64,000 nucleotides of DNA, taken from assembly GCA_023231475.1 (NCBI GenBank), contig JALJEE010002126.1, positions 1 through 64,000 of the forward strand. The letters run 5' to 3'. The stretch comes from Seison nebaliae. Its lineage: Eukaryota > Rotifera > Pararotatoria > Seisonacea > Seisonidae. Below, piece by piece: positions 26,901-38,497 of this stretch. The notes below the pieces were generated by a model. That model worked only from the letters and a program-made list of their open reading frames with translations. It was not told the DNA's origin and made no database searches. The translations under genes were made by a program, and so were the position numbers. Position 1 is the stretch's first letter, and each line of letters begins with the position of its first letter.

Positions 26901-28317
26901 GAATCGTGTCACGATTTGATTCATCTCTTGAGTTTTATCATGTAAATAAGTCGAACTGAAGAAAAGAATCGCTACTAAAAGTACCGATTGACTAGCTAAA
27001 GCAGTCGATCGATATAAAGCCTCGGGATATTTCCCCAAATTATTATAAAGGTCATCCGTTTGTAATCGGCCAACAAGTAAGGATATTAATCGTTTTTTTA
27101 TTGGTAATCGTCTAAAAATAGAATTTTAAAGGAAATTTAAATTTAAATGAAATTCTGAAATTAACTGAAAATATGCTTCAGGATAACGATGAGGTTTCTT
27201 CACATATTTCCCCATTTCCGAATAGCCTGTACTTCTCAACAATTTCATTACCTCATCCAAATTAGAAGTTAGATTCCGTTTCTGAGAACTATAACGGAAA
27301 TAAGCGACGATCAATCTCTCACGGACAATTCCATCAATTCTCCAATCACACACCAGGAGAATGATCCCATAATAAGCAACCGCTTCAATGAACAGTTGCT
27401 TCGCATTATTGTCCAGTAGTAATGATTCCAACGTATATTGAATATGGAGACCATTCTCCACATCTTCAACAAATCTTCGAAATCATTACAAAATTAATTT
27501 TAAGGAAAAGAAGATGAACTGAGTCAAATCTCTGTAATATTTATAAATACTTTCAAACACTTCGTAAAATCTTACAAGTAATGTAGAATATTCTTGACGT
27601 AATTCATCATCTTTCTTTTGTAATTCCTTCAACGATTAAATGAAACAAAACGTTTAATCAAAAATCCCATTTTTAACATTAAAAAATCTTTTTTAAAATC
27701 GCAATTTTAAATTTACTAATTTCAATAAATCGTTTTTCAATCAAATTCTTTAAAAGAAAATTTCAAAATTCGCAAAATAAAATAATCTGTTTTTTTCTAT
27801 TTTTTTTTCTGGATTTAAATCTGATTTATGTCCAGAACACTCTTTTTAATTCATTTAAATTTATTTGTCTAAATTTAATTATTTTTCTAATTGGGAAAAA
27901 ACTGGAAATTTTACAGAAGAATTCCCAAAATTATCCTGCAATTCTAATACTGTAATTTTTTATTTTTCGTAATAGATATTTCAATTTTTTGTAGCCGAAC
28001 GTCAAATAAGAGCATATGAGCAGAAAGAGCAGAAAGAAAGAAAAGAGACAAACTGCACTTTTCCACAAAGTATCATCGAAAAGAACTTTTCGTTTCTCTT
28101 CGAAATAAGTGAAATCGATTATGAGATCTCGATAATATTGCCGTACAGATTCGTCGTTGTTGGGAGAGAAATGTTTAAACGGTTTTGGAATATGTTCCGA
28201 CAATCGTAACAATTCCGTTATGATGGCATTAGCCCTTGCCACTAATTTGACAAGAATCTGACAACAAATATTATCTTGGAAGGAATGAGTCTGATCATTC
28301 ATGTTATCCATTATCAT
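23987..28317 (-). CDS. WASHC5: Strumpellin, WASH complex subunit 5
   Basis: Six exons on the minus strand: 28317-28054, 27626-27520, 27474-27166, 27111-24631, 24585-24332, 24267-23987 (1,231 residues; human protein is 1,159). Strumpellin is the large scaffold of the WASH complex that drives Arp2/3 actin assembly on endosomes. Family landmarks appear in order: ANAIITELLRLSEHIP, ESLLLDNNAKQLF, LLRSTGYSEMGKY, YPEALYRSTALASQ, LNKPSQIIRLLRDCNVTIRW, ELADVFSGKKALTRI, LETNLQVKQFLEDTR, LEDGIRKELLLRL. Conservation falls off after about residue 980, where the sequence is recognisable mainly by predicted helix positions. The start is the first of three closely spaced in-frame ATGs (28317, 28311, 28302); the last agrees best with the length of the human N-terminus. 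Intron 1 (427 nt) is long for this window. Confidence 0.93.
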
Positions 28318-29173
28318 CCAATCGATTCGAACTATCAAATTAGAATTGTATACGTTTTCTAGAACAAACAAATTTTATGAGAAAATAAATCGACAATATA
28401 TTTTCTGCTTCGTCATTTATTCTCCCTCTTCCCATTAACAAATCACTCCACATATAACGTCATGAAAATGATCAGATGATCATTTATCACGTGAGATAAA
28501 TGTTGAGCTATAGATCAAACAATTATGGCACTTCCAATTCGATTATTTGGTATTGGGAAAGTATTTGGTAATTATTTTACATCATTATAAAAAGATCGAA
28601 TCAATGGAATGAAGTTATTTTTAAGGTTTATGGGGTGATATTATCGACATTTAAATAGAATAAAATTGAAAAAGAAAACTATTCGTTCTTCTCTTCTCTA
28701 ATATTGGAGATTCCATGAAAATATCATAAACTTCCATTTTGACGAGAGAAAGATAATTGACTTACGTTACATCATAATTAATAAATTATCGATTGATTTT
28801 AGATCGTTATAGAAAATTTTTTTTTTTTTTTTCTCAGAAATTTTTGATGGAAAATTTTTTAAAATTTTTTGATACAAATAAATTTCTCTGCAACATTTTC
28901 TTGAGAAAAATGAAGTTTCTGGAAAATATTTCAATTTTTGTTTTCTTGGAGAATTTTATGTAAAAAATTTTTCGATTCGACTATCGTCCTAAATTGTCAT
29001 GTGGTAATTTCCCACTGGGAAAATAAAGGAAAATAAAAAAATTTAATTTCGATTTGAATTTGTTCATTTCTTTCATTTCTCACCAGAAGTTCAATCAGAC
29101 TCTGAATGTAAAATCTCGTTTTCAACTGAAACGATTGTCATTTGGGGGGAAAGACGTGTAAAAAGTTTAAGAG
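28318..29173. promoter_or_regulatory. Divergent interval, WASHC5 (-) and sterol desaturase (+)
   Basis: 856 bp between two outward-facing genes. Very AT-rich with a T-run at about 28820. No start-site element is convincing, and no gene is seen. Confidence 0.35.
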
Positions 29174-30019
29174 ATGGATATCGTTCTAAATTATTGTGAC
29201 GAGTATTTTTTTACTCCGTTCGTTTATCCAACAACCATCGAACCGGATATATGGTATCGACAATTAATTTCTCTATTTGTCATAACGACGATTGGTGGAT
29301 ATATTCTCTATTTTCTGGCTGCGACAGTCAGTTATCTCTTCATTTTCGACCATCGATTAATGAGACATCCGAAATATTTGAAAAATCAAATAAAAATGGA
29401 AATCAGTGAAGCATCTTACTCCTTATTCCAAATGAGTTTTCTTACCATCATCATGTTTTTCGCTGAAGTACGAAATTATTCATATTTGTTCGACGATTGT
29501 TCTCAATTTGGTATTGGCAAATGGATCATTCCCATCAATATCATCACATTCATCTTATTTACTGATTGTCTTATTTATTGGATCCATCGAGCATTACATC
29601 ATCGTTTACTTTATACAAGATTACATAAACTTCATCATAAATGGAAAGTGCCAACACCATATGCATCTCATGCTTTCCATCCTCTCGATGGTTTCTCCCA
29701 ATCATTACCTTATCATATATATCCCTTCGTCTTTCCACTCCACAAATGGACATATTTGGGTCTATTCGTATTCGTTAATATCTGGACGGTTTCCATTCAT
29801 GACGGAGATTTTCGCGTTCCTAGTTTACTTCGACCGTTCATTAACGGTGCTGCTCATCATATGGATCATCATCTTTTCTACAATTACAATTATGGACAAT
29901 TCTTCACCTTCTGGGACAAGATCGGTTCATCCATAAAAAATCCATCAGCATTCGAAGATGACGGCCCACTCGATCAGATTATTCGTTTAGAGAACGAACA
30001 ATCAAAGAAAACAGAATGA
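29174..30019 (+). CDS. SC5D: Delta7-sterol C5(6)-desaturase (lathosterol oxidase)
   Basis: Single exon, 281 residues, strikingly close to vertebrate SC5D over its whole length (YFFTPFVYPTT, LYFLAATVSYLFIFDH, TPYASHAFHPLDGFSQSLPY, NIWTVSIHDGDFRVP). The enzyme is an ER membrane di-iron oxygenase that introduces the C5-C6 double bond into delta7-sterols. The three histidine boxes are intact: HRALHH (138-143), HKLHH (151-155) and HHMDHH (228-233). Four hydrophobic segments are visible. Arthropods are regarded as unable to make sterols from scratch, so here it more likely modifies dietary sterols or acts in steroid metabolism (inference). AATAAA follows near 30281. No intron, unlike most neighbours. 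Confidence 0.95.
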   Translation: MDIVLNYCDEYFFTPFVYPTTIEPDIWYRQLISLFVITTIGGYILYFLAATVSYLFIFDHRLMRHPKYLKNQIKMEISEASYSLFQMSFLTIIMFFAEVRNYSYLFDDCSQFGIGKWIIPINIITFILFTDCLIYWIHRALHHRLLYTRLHKLHHKWKVPTPYASHAFHPLDGFSQSLPYHIYPFVFPLHKWTYLGLFVFVNIWTVSIHDGDFRVPSLLRPFINGAAHHMDHHLFYNYNYGQFFTFWDKIGSSIKNPSAFEDDGPLDQIIRLENEQSKKTE

Positions 30020-30369
30020 GAAACATATTTCATTTTATTCATTCTAAATGATGTCATTTTATATATTATCTTTCCCATTTTGTGAATTCGACATGACACG
30101 TCAAATGGATATGGATTAGAAAGACAGATTGAAAATGGAGTTTGTGAGAAACAACACAAATTACAAAGAAACTCAATTAGTCAAATCTCTTCTGTTCTTT
30201 TTCATTTCCATTCAACAAATTCTGATGTTCTCTCTTCATTATCTCTCTCCCACTTTCACTTGAATGTTTTTCATACAAAATAAAATTATTTTAAATTTCT
30301 TTTCTTCTTCTCCATTCGAACTGTTAAGCTGAAAAAGTTTTTTTTCAATAAATCTCACAATATTTGTCA
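30020..30369. other. Spacer with SC5D 3' UTR
   Basis: 350 bp, containing an AATAAA near 30281 and pyrimidine-rich stretches just before the next gene. Nothing else is recognised. Confidence 0.5.
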
Positions 30370-32479
30370 ATGACTAAAAACCGTTTTACGACAATTGAAA
30401 ATGATGATAATTCTATCCAAAATAAAACTCCTCCAATTCATTCTAGAAAATTACAAGAATTGACTTCACTTATAAAATCAGATAATTCGATTATATTTGT
30501 TCACGGACCCATCGGCACATGTAAATCGACATCAGTTCGATATATTTTGAAAAAGTTGACATTGAAAACCATCGACGTTATCACTAATTCAGATTTGATT
30601 TATGAACGTTCCACACGTATCTCACACATTTATGCAACAATTAATTATTGGACCAATCAGGAAAACTACTCGGAAGACGTCGCATTGATCATTGACGATG
30701 ATTTTAATGATTTATCACAGAATCATCTCGTCAAATTGGAGAATATATTCGAGTTAAATTTCTCTCATTTCTCTTCATTTTTAAATTATTCCTGTTAGAT
30801 ATTGGAAGGGAAAGAAGAGCAAAATGAAAAAAATCCTCATTTTAGTCCATTGTGGAGAAATGGATCAATTTCATCAATTTCATAGTTTACTCCAAAAATT
30901 CGATATTGAAATGATTCACTTCAATCCAATTAATCGAACACGAATGAATCATTTTCTTCAAAATCTATTCGAAAACTCTTTATCTATCGATCATTCCAAT
31001 GCCAATCAATATCTCGCTAAATCTCTTCTGGATATATCGAACGGAGATATCAGATTTATTGTGAATCAATTTCATTTTTGGTCTCTCACTCATTCAACCC
31101 AAATCACTTCCTCCTATCTCTCTACTCTAAAGTTAATTTTTTAATGAATCTTCTCATTTAATTTTTATTTCACAAATTGAAACTTTTTTCAATCTGTTTT
31201 TCTTATTTTGAATTTTTTTATTTAAATTGTTTCAATTTAAAAATTCTAAACAATTTTTTAGAATGCATTTTTTTTGTAATTTTTTTTAAATATTAAAAAA
31301 ATAATTCTCTGCAGTTTTTTTTCTCACTTGGAATTTTCTGAAATTTTTTTTATCACTTGAAATTGTCCGAAATTTTTTTTTTCACTTGAAATTCTCTGAA
31401 ATTTTTTTTCTCACTTGAAATTTTCTGAAATTTTTTTTTTCACTTGAAATTCTTTGAAATTTTTTTTTTCACTTGAAATTCTCTGAAATTTTTGTTTCAC
31501 TTGAAATTCTCTGAAATTTTTTTTTTCATTTGAAATTCTCTGAAATTTTTATCCTTTTTATTTTATTATAAGTGTACATCGGTGTAGGGTAATTGACCGA
31601 TGAAAAAAAGAAAATCACGACACTGGTCGTTAGAAATAAGTTTTTCATTTGTGAACTTGCCTGAAATATTTTTTCGTTTCCAAATTTCCTGAATTTTTTT
31701 CCTAATTAAATTTTTTTTTAATTTTTTCTCCTTAAAGTTTTATGCAAAGAAATCATGATTTCGAATTATTTCACCATTGTGGAACGTTGTTACACGCAAC
31801 AAGAGAACAAATTGGTTCAAACAAGACTGTTCAGAAAAGAAAATTAAAACGAAGTTCATCACACAATGCCCCGTCATCGAAGGAAAAAAGACCGAAACTG
31901 ATTAATCCGATATCAGTTTTGATAAATTTATTTATTTATAAATATCATTCAATTCAATTGTAGATGGTAATGCCGAAGTTTGATGACCATCAAAATAACT
32001 GGAGAGCAATAAGTATAATATTTAAGAATTATGTCAAATTTTTCCAATCACTAAAATCGATATCGATTATTTCGGCGTGTATATCAAAATGTGATGAGAG
32101 AATGAGACGATTGTTTTTGGACGGAAATTTCGATCATCGTCATTTCTACGAGTTGAGTTTGTGTTTAGCGAATGAACGATATTTGGACAGAAAGCCGATC
32201 GGATTCGAACCGATCACATCAGATCAAGAGTTCGATATCATCCAAACGAAAATCGATCGAAACGAAAAATTGTGTGAAAAATTTCCAGGTTTGTTTATTT
32301 TTATCGAGACTGATATTTTTGTATGAGATTTAGCGAAGTATGTACGTCGGAAAGAAGAACTGAATGATTTCTATTCGTTTTATATTTGTCGTGTGGACGA
32401 AAGTGGTGGGAAACATGATGAGATTAAAGAGATTCGAGCAAATAAATTTATGAATAATTCTGATATAGAATTTGATTGA
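30370..32479 (+). CDS. RAD17-like checkpoint clamp-loader ATPase
   Basis: Five exons: 30370-30752, 30799-31131, 31738-31915, 31964-32288, 32334-32479 (454 residues; human RAD17 is about 680). RAD17 with RFC2-5 loads the 9-1-1 clamp at DNA damage. Evidence for the family: a stretch before the P-loop similar to its basic start, Walker A GPIGTCKS (46-53, the usual GKT is CKS), Walker B-like ALIIDDDFND (105-114), an FNPINRTRMNHFLQNLF segment like RAD17's FNPV..T.M..FLN, and SNGDIRFIVNQFHFWS corresponding to sensor-2 GDIRSAINSLQF. The remainder, including a basic linker KRKLKRSSS and a helical C-terminal half, is only weakly matched. The second intron (606 nt) carries a minisatellite. Another AAA+ clamp-loader relative is possible. 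Confidence 0.6.
31315..31553. repeat. 29-nt minisatellite in an intron
   Basis: Eight head-to-tail copies of a ~29-nt unit, core CACTTGAAATTCTCTGAAAT followed by a T-run of variable length. The core copies are well conserved while the T-run varies. The array lies inside the second intron of the RAD17-like gene and makes this intron about ten times longer than its neighbours. Confidence 0.9.
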
Positions 32480-32590
32480 GATTTTAAATAAATTTAAATT
32501 AAATTAAATTTTTTTTTTGGAAGAATTGAAAATAAGCTGATTTTCTAGATAAATTTAAATTTAAAATTAAAATCTCATTGTGTACAACCA

Positions 32591-32917
32591 ATGGTTCTTT
32601 ATCAAATTTTTGTATTTGTTCCCGAAGAACAATGTGAGAAAGTGGAGAAGGCGATGTTCGGTGCTGGCGGTGGGCACTTGGGGAATTATGAGATGTGTTG
32701 TTGGAAGACGAAGGGAATTGGACAATTCAAACCACTCGAACGAAGTCAACCAACAATTGGTGAAGTGAACAAACTAATAAAAGTGGACGAGACGAGAATG
32801 GAGATGATATGTGTGCAAGATAAATTGAAATTTGTCATTGATGCAATGAAGGAGGCACATCCATATGAAGTACCAGCTTATGGTATTATTAGATTGGAGG
32901 AGGATCCGTTGCTTTGA
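32591..32917 (+). CDS. Stand-alone NIF3/YqfO-like small protein
   Basis: Single exon, 108 residues. It corresponds to the alpha-beta domain inserted in bacterial NIF3-family (YqfO) proteins, which also exists alone as ~105-residue proteins in bacteria and some eukaryotes. Diagnostic segments: FVPEEQCEKV, GAGGGHLGNYEMCCW, GIGQFKPLE, IGEVNKLIKVDE and AMKEAHPYEVPAYGI. The domain resembles the trimeric CutA fold; no biochemical role is established, and metal or small-ligand binding is only suggested by the His/Cys pattern. It starts 111 bp after the RAD17-like stop on the same strand, with an acceptor-like TTTTCTAG at about 32544 in between. No intron and no targeting peptide. Confidence 0.85.
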   Translation: MVLYQIFVFVPEEQCEKVEKAMFGAGGGHLGNYEMCCWKTKGIGQFKPLERSQPTIGEVNKLIKVDETRMEMICVQDKLKFVIDAMKEAHPYEVPAYGIIRLEEDPLL

Positions 32918-33901
32918 ATCGTCTCGATTGAGTGGAGTGAAGTGAGAAAATAATTCGAATTTTTCTCACTTAATTGAGTGAGTGACAAGAAGAGTGGCGA
33001 TTTACATGCTTCATTAAATATGAGTTGGGACGAAGTGAAATGAATAAATAATAGAGGAAATTCTCAATCTCATCCTCAATTCGTTACGTAGAAGTGATCT
33101 ATATAAACGAGTGTTCTCTATCCAATAGACTTCTCACAGACTCTTCTCACGTTTTATTAAGTTGATTGAATCATCCGATTTTTGAAGAACATGTCATCAT
33201 CATCATTATTATTATTATCATCATAATATTCTGACGATTCCTATGTAGAGATGATGTTGATGGTCTCCTTCCTATACGCATATACACGCATTCTTCTCTA
33301 GCATCTTCAATCATTCATTTTATTAACTGGTTCATTAATCATTGATCATGAAATTTAATAAAAAGATCATCTAAATTAATTTTTTAGTTTTTCAAAAAAG
33401 TTCGAGCTTTTTTGCTGACGTTGTTCATGGTCAACAAAATAATGTCAAGACATAATAAATCTGATGGAGGACTGGTATAAATACGTTGTGTTTATTATTC
33501 TTATTCTCATTCACCTTTCCTCATTCTAAATGAAAAATCCATTTCCATCCAATTCTCGAAATTTCTTATGACCATGTCTCTGTTGTTATGGCAACATCGT
33601 TAAACATTCTAATTATCCTCTCTAATCATCTAATTTGTTAACTGACTGTAATTGTTAATAATATGTCACTTTTCTTGAAAATTTTCTTTTACGAACTAGA
33701 AAGAATTTCTTGTGATTTTACGAATTAGAGACAATTTCTTGTGATTTTAGCAAATTGTAAAAATTGCTAAACTTTTAATTTTAAGCGTTTATTCCTCATT
33801 GAAGAATCTGACGTATTAATTCCGTTTGCTGGACTGAATAAATCAGAAATTATTATCTTATTATAAAATTAATTGTAAAAGAAGTTGGAAAGGTGAAAAG
33901 A
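32918..33901. other. Intergenic spacer upstream of AASS
   Basis: About 1 kb without a recognised gene. It should contain the NIF3-like 3' UTR and the AASS promoter. Two TATA-like elements are present (33102-33107 and 33476-33483). Confidence 0.5.
33476..33483 (+). promoter_or_regulatory. Possible TATA box of AASS
   Basis: TATAAATA, about 425 bp before the AASS start codon, followed at a suitable distance by a TCATTC initiator-like sequence. In AT-rich DNA such matches are common; an alternative TATAAA is at 33102-33107. Confidence 0.25.
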
Positions 33902-36900
33902 ATGTTAGCACGAAGTCATTTAATACGCACATTGAATAATCGTTCGTTGTTGCGTCATTTATCGATCAGTCTCCAAGATTATGGTGTTATTGGAATTCGT
34001 CGTGAAGATCAAAGTGTTTGGGAGAGACGTGCACCATTGTCACCTGATCAAGTGCGAACATTAGTGAAGAAAGGAGTGAGAGTGATTGTACAACCGTCAA
34101 ATCGACGAGCATATCCGATGGTGGCTTACGAGAAAGCTGGTGCAGAAATTCGAGAAGATATGGACGAAGCGAATTTGATAATTGGAGTGAAACAAGTTCC
34201 CATAGACAGTCTCATCAGTAATAAAGTATATGCTTTCTTCTCTCATACGATCAAAGCTCAAGAAGCAAATATGGATTTGTTGGATGAATTATTAAATCGT
34301 AACATTATGATGTGTGATTATGAGAAGATGTGTTATCCAGACGGACAAAGAGCAGTGGCATTTGGTCAATATGCAGGAATTGCAGGAATGATCAACATTC
34401 TTCATGGTCTTGGTTTACGTTTATTAGCTCTTGGAAATCATACACCTTTTATGCACGTCGGTCTCGCTCATAATTATCGTACGACAGAAATGGCTTGTCA
34501 AGCGATTCGTGACGCCGGTTATGGAATCTCTTTAGGTAATATGCCTCGATCTATTGGACCACTTATTTTCATTTTCACGGGAACTGGAAATGTCTCTCAA
34601 GGAGCACAACAAGTCTTTCGAGAATTACCAAATGAAGAGATTGACGTGAAAGATTTAAAGAAATTCGCTGAACATGGAGCAACTAATAAAATTTATTATT
34701 GTGTCGTATCACGAGAAGATCATTATGAACATAAAACAACTAGAACTTTTGACCCAGAAGATTTCGATAACAATCCAACTAACTACATTTCTACTTTTTC
34801 TCAAAAGATTGCACCATATGCCAGTGTGATTATTAACGGAATTTATTGGGATGCCACATCTCCAAAACTCTTATCAACGAATGATCTGAAAAGATTATTG
34901 AAAAGTTCCAACAATTCACAAATTGAACATTCAGTCGGATGTCCCATTCTACCACATCGACTTCTCGCCATTTGTGACATATCAGCTGATCCTGGTGGAT
35001 CTATCGAATTTATGACTGAATGTACCACTATCGATAAACCATTCTCTATGTATGATATTAATGGTGATTGTAATCATTCAGATCAATTCGGTGGAAGTGG
35101 CGTACTTGTTTGTTCTATCGACAACATGCCAACTCAATTACCGATGGAAGCCACCGAATTCTTTGGTGGTCGATTACTTCCACATATCTTCGAAATGGTT
35201 TCTCATTTTTTTTTCATCTTTTCATATTATTTATTTGTTTAGTTGAAATGTTTACCTAACACTCAATTCGACAATCAAAACATCGATCCAATTGTCAAAA
35301 ATGTTATTTTTTTTCTTCTTCATTTTCTTCTTTTAATTCTCTTCTTCCTTTCTAGGCCATCATTACTGCCAATAAAAAATTGACACCATCATTCGAATAT
35401 ATTTCTGATTTGAGGAAAGAGAACGAAATGAAGAAGAATGTTCTTCTATTAGGAGCGGGATTCGTCTCATCACCAGTTGTCGATTATCTGTGTGAAATGA
35501 GCAATGTTTCCATCCGAATTGGTTTATATATTTTTTTAAAATTTTCTTAAATTAGAAAATATTCGGAAAAAAATATATTCCATTTTTATACTCCAATATT
35601 TTTATTAATTCAAAAATTTTTTCCGTTTCAGGATCTCAAATTGCGAAAGATAATGCAGTACTTTGTGATAAATATCCGAACACGTCGTCATTCGTTTTCA
35701 ACCGGAATAAAGACGATGAATTGTTAGAGAAGGAGATCTCTCATTCATCGTTGGTCATCAGGTTCGACGATTTTCCATATTTGATTATTTGAAGAAATTG
35801 TTTCAGTTTACTTCCAGCATTTATGCATCCGAAAGTGGCAAAGATGTGTTTGGCTAATAATAAGAATATGGTAACGGCGAGTTATATCTCACCCGAAATG
35901 AAATCATTCGATGCCGAGTTAGTTCTTCGAATATTAAATATGGAATTAAATATCCAATTAAATTTAGAGCAAAAGAGAAAAATGTAGTTTTGATGAATGA
36001 AGTTGGTGTAGATCCAGGAATTGATCATATGTTATTAATGAACGCTTTCGATCAATTGAAGAAAGAAGGAAAGAAAATAAAGAAAGTGATTTCTTATTGT
36101 GGTGGATTACCTTCACCTGATTCGATTGGTGATAGTCCACTTGGATATAAATTCAGTTGGAGTCCACGTGGAGCACTTCTCAATTGTATTGGTGAAGCGA
36201 AATATTTGTTAGATGGTAAAGAAATAAAAATAGAAAAAGGAGGAGATTTGATGAGAAATGGAGCGAAGAAAGTGGAAGCGATCGATTCATTAATTGGATT
36301 TAATTTGGAAGTATATCCAAATCGTAATTCCATCGACTACAAAGATAAATATGGATTAGAAGGAATCGACACATTAATTCGAGGAACATATCGATATAAA
36401 GGATATAGTGAACGAATTGTAAATTTGATTGAAATTGGATTAATTTCAGAAAATACTCATAAATCATTCGATAATGAATGGATGAGTTGGAAGGAATTGA
36501 TTGCACTTCTCATCCATCTTCCCAAATCGTCGACTGTCGATGAAATTAAAAGAAAATTGGAAAAAATTCTTTCACAGAAAATGAAGGGTGTCAATATCAT
36601 CGAATCGTTAGGATTGTTGGATGAGAAGAAAGAAGTGAAATGTAGTCCAGATGAACCAATGATCGATGTTCTATCGAAACATTTGGCAGAAAGATTGAAA
36701 ATGGAAGAAGATGATCGAGATATCATCATCATGAGACATGAAATTACCACATCCGATGATCAAACGGAAATCATCGATTTCGTCTGTTATGGTGACGAAA
36801 AGAAGATGACAAGTGGACCATGTCCATCATCCAAACCATTTCGATTGAGATATTCATATTCGGCTATGGCGAAAACTGTCGGCCTACCCACTGCCATTGC

Positions 36901-37042
36901 AGCAAGAATGATCTTGGAGAAACATATCACTAAACCAGGTGTACATGCCCCCTTATCCTCCGATATTTACGGACCGATGTTGCGATATTTGAAGGAGGCG
37001 GGATTGCGATGGACTGAACGAGTCGTCCAAACTCCCAAATAA
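33902..37042 (+). CDS. AASS: Alpha-aminoadipic semialdehyde synthase (LKR/SDH)
   Basis: Five exons: 33902-35197, 35356-35521, 35632-35761, 35807-35917, 35968-37042 (925 residues, human 926). Bifunctional mitochondrial enzyme for the first two steps of lysine breakdown: lysine plus 2-oxoglutarate to saccharopine (LKR half), then to aminoadipic semialdehyde plus glutamate (SDH half). The Arg-rich, acid-free first ~25 residues fit a mitochondrial presequence. LKR half: GIRREDQSVWERRAPLSP, FFSHTIKAQEANMDLLD, FTGTGNVSQGAQ. SDH half begins near 445, with the NAD-binding LLLGAGFVSSPVVDYL at about 463-477 and MNEVGVDPGIDHMLLM, then GGLPSPDSIGDSPLGYKFSWSP. All key glycines are present and introns join cleanly. 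Frame is open upstream through a GTG but 33902 is the first ATG. Confidence 0.97.
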
Positions 37043-37909
37043 TATTTCTCTTCTGAAAAACAAATCGAACAATTTTTTTATTTTTGTTATTTCCCTCAAT
37101 TCTTTGTTAAGTTCTCCACTTTTTAGTTCGAAATTAAAAAGATTACAAATAAATTATTAATTATTCCATTTAATTATCTCCATTAAATTAATGGAGAAAA
37201 TTGTGTTTCTTTCAAACCAATTCATTCAAAACTAATAAATTGGTCATTTATTCAACTCTCGAATAAAATTTAGAAAATTGTCAGTTGAAAAAATATAAAA
37301 TAATTTCTTATAATTTCTACTATTTTAGAAGCCTCAATTTCTATTGATTAGATGGAAAGCTATATATTTGAATTGATGATAAAGTGCATATGAGAAATAT
37401 GTGAAAAATTTGGGTGGAAGTGACTCATGTTAAAGTTACGAAAATAATAAAATTGTTTATTCAATAAAACAATAGAGACATATATATATATGAAGATTTG
37501 TGTAATAAAGGACATAGGGTGGAATTATTTTATTTGATTTGTTGAAGAAGAGAAATTAATGTTAATTCGCATTAATTCCATTGAGAAAATAAATAAGTAG
37601 TCACATGACGTAAATGGAAATGAATGAAAGAGATGAAGATAAGAATGATGTCTTTATACACCATCATTTTCCATTTGAAAATAATGAGATAAATGTTCTT
37701 ATAAAAGTATTTCTTTCGAAATCTAGAAAGAAATCTAGTAAGGAGAAAAGCTTCTAATTATTTCAGTTGGAAGAATGGAAAGCCGTTTAATAATAATTCT
37801 CATCTCCTGACTAAATTAAAGGAAAGTTGAAGTTTATTTTACCCACAAAATTTCATTTTCCTACTCCGAATGAGAAGAATATAAAATAAATTTTAAAATA
37901 TTATTAAAA
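37043..37909. other. Intergenic spacer, AASS to PPC gene
   Basis: 867 bp. AATAAA at 37148-37153 suits the AASS 3' end. A short (TA) run lies near 37480. No gene is recognised. Confidence 0.55.
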
Positions 37910-38392
37910 ATGTTTTCCGCCAACCAAATCCTCAAATTGAACCACGGCGATATTCGGCCATTCCTCCTCCGACTAAAGCCAGGAACAAATGTTTTGGACA
38001 GTATCGAAGAGTTCATGAAATGCGAACGAGCAGTTTGTGCAAGTATTGTGACGGTGGTGGGCAGTGTGAGTAATATTGTGCTCAGGTTCGCTGGTAATCG
38101 TTCGGACGGTATGACAATTCACCGTTTCGGTAATGATGAGAAAAATGAAACTTATGAGGTTATAGCGATGTCTGGTTTCTTCACTCCGAGATCTGATCCC
38201 AAATGTCATATCCATTGCTCCATCAGCGACAAAAATGGGAAAATGGTGGGCGGACATGTGATGGCTGATATGATTGTACACACGACGCTTGAGATCGAGT
38301 TGCATCTGATGTCTGATATCTATAACATAAAACGGGAGTATTGTCCCATGAGTACGTTCAACGAAATGACATTTAAACAAAACAATTCGTGA
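37910..38392 (+). CDS. PPC (DUF296) domain protein
   Basis: 160 residues in one exon. The PPC domain is the fold shared by plant AHL proteins and small prokaryotic proteins, and also occurs alone in scattered animals. Matching segments are RPFLLRLKPGTNVLDSIEEF, ASIVTVVGSVSNIVLRFA, YEVIAMSGFF and HIHCSISDKNGKMVGGHVM, including the His-x-His and GGH residues that in bacterial members line a metal/trimer site. No AT-hook is present, so it is not a plant-type DNA-binding AHL. The stop codon TGA overlaps a perfect donor GTGAGT (38390-38395), so an alternative spliced C-terminus is possible. Rab7 starts only 105 bp later. Confidence 0.85.
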   Translation: MFSANQILKLNHGDIRPFLLRLKPGTNVLDSIEEFMKCERAVCASIVTVVGSVSNIVLRFAGNRSDGMTIHRFGNDEKNETYEVIAMSGFFTPRSDPKCHIHCSISDKNGKMVGGHVMADMIVHTTLEIELHLMSDIYNIKREYCPMSTFNEMTFKQNNS

Positions 38393-38497
38393 GTCGACTC
38401 TTTCTAATTTATAAACTTTTTTCTTTCTTAATTTTATTATAGAATTTTTTTTATACTCAAATAATTAAAACTATTCACAGATTAAACATCGTCAACC

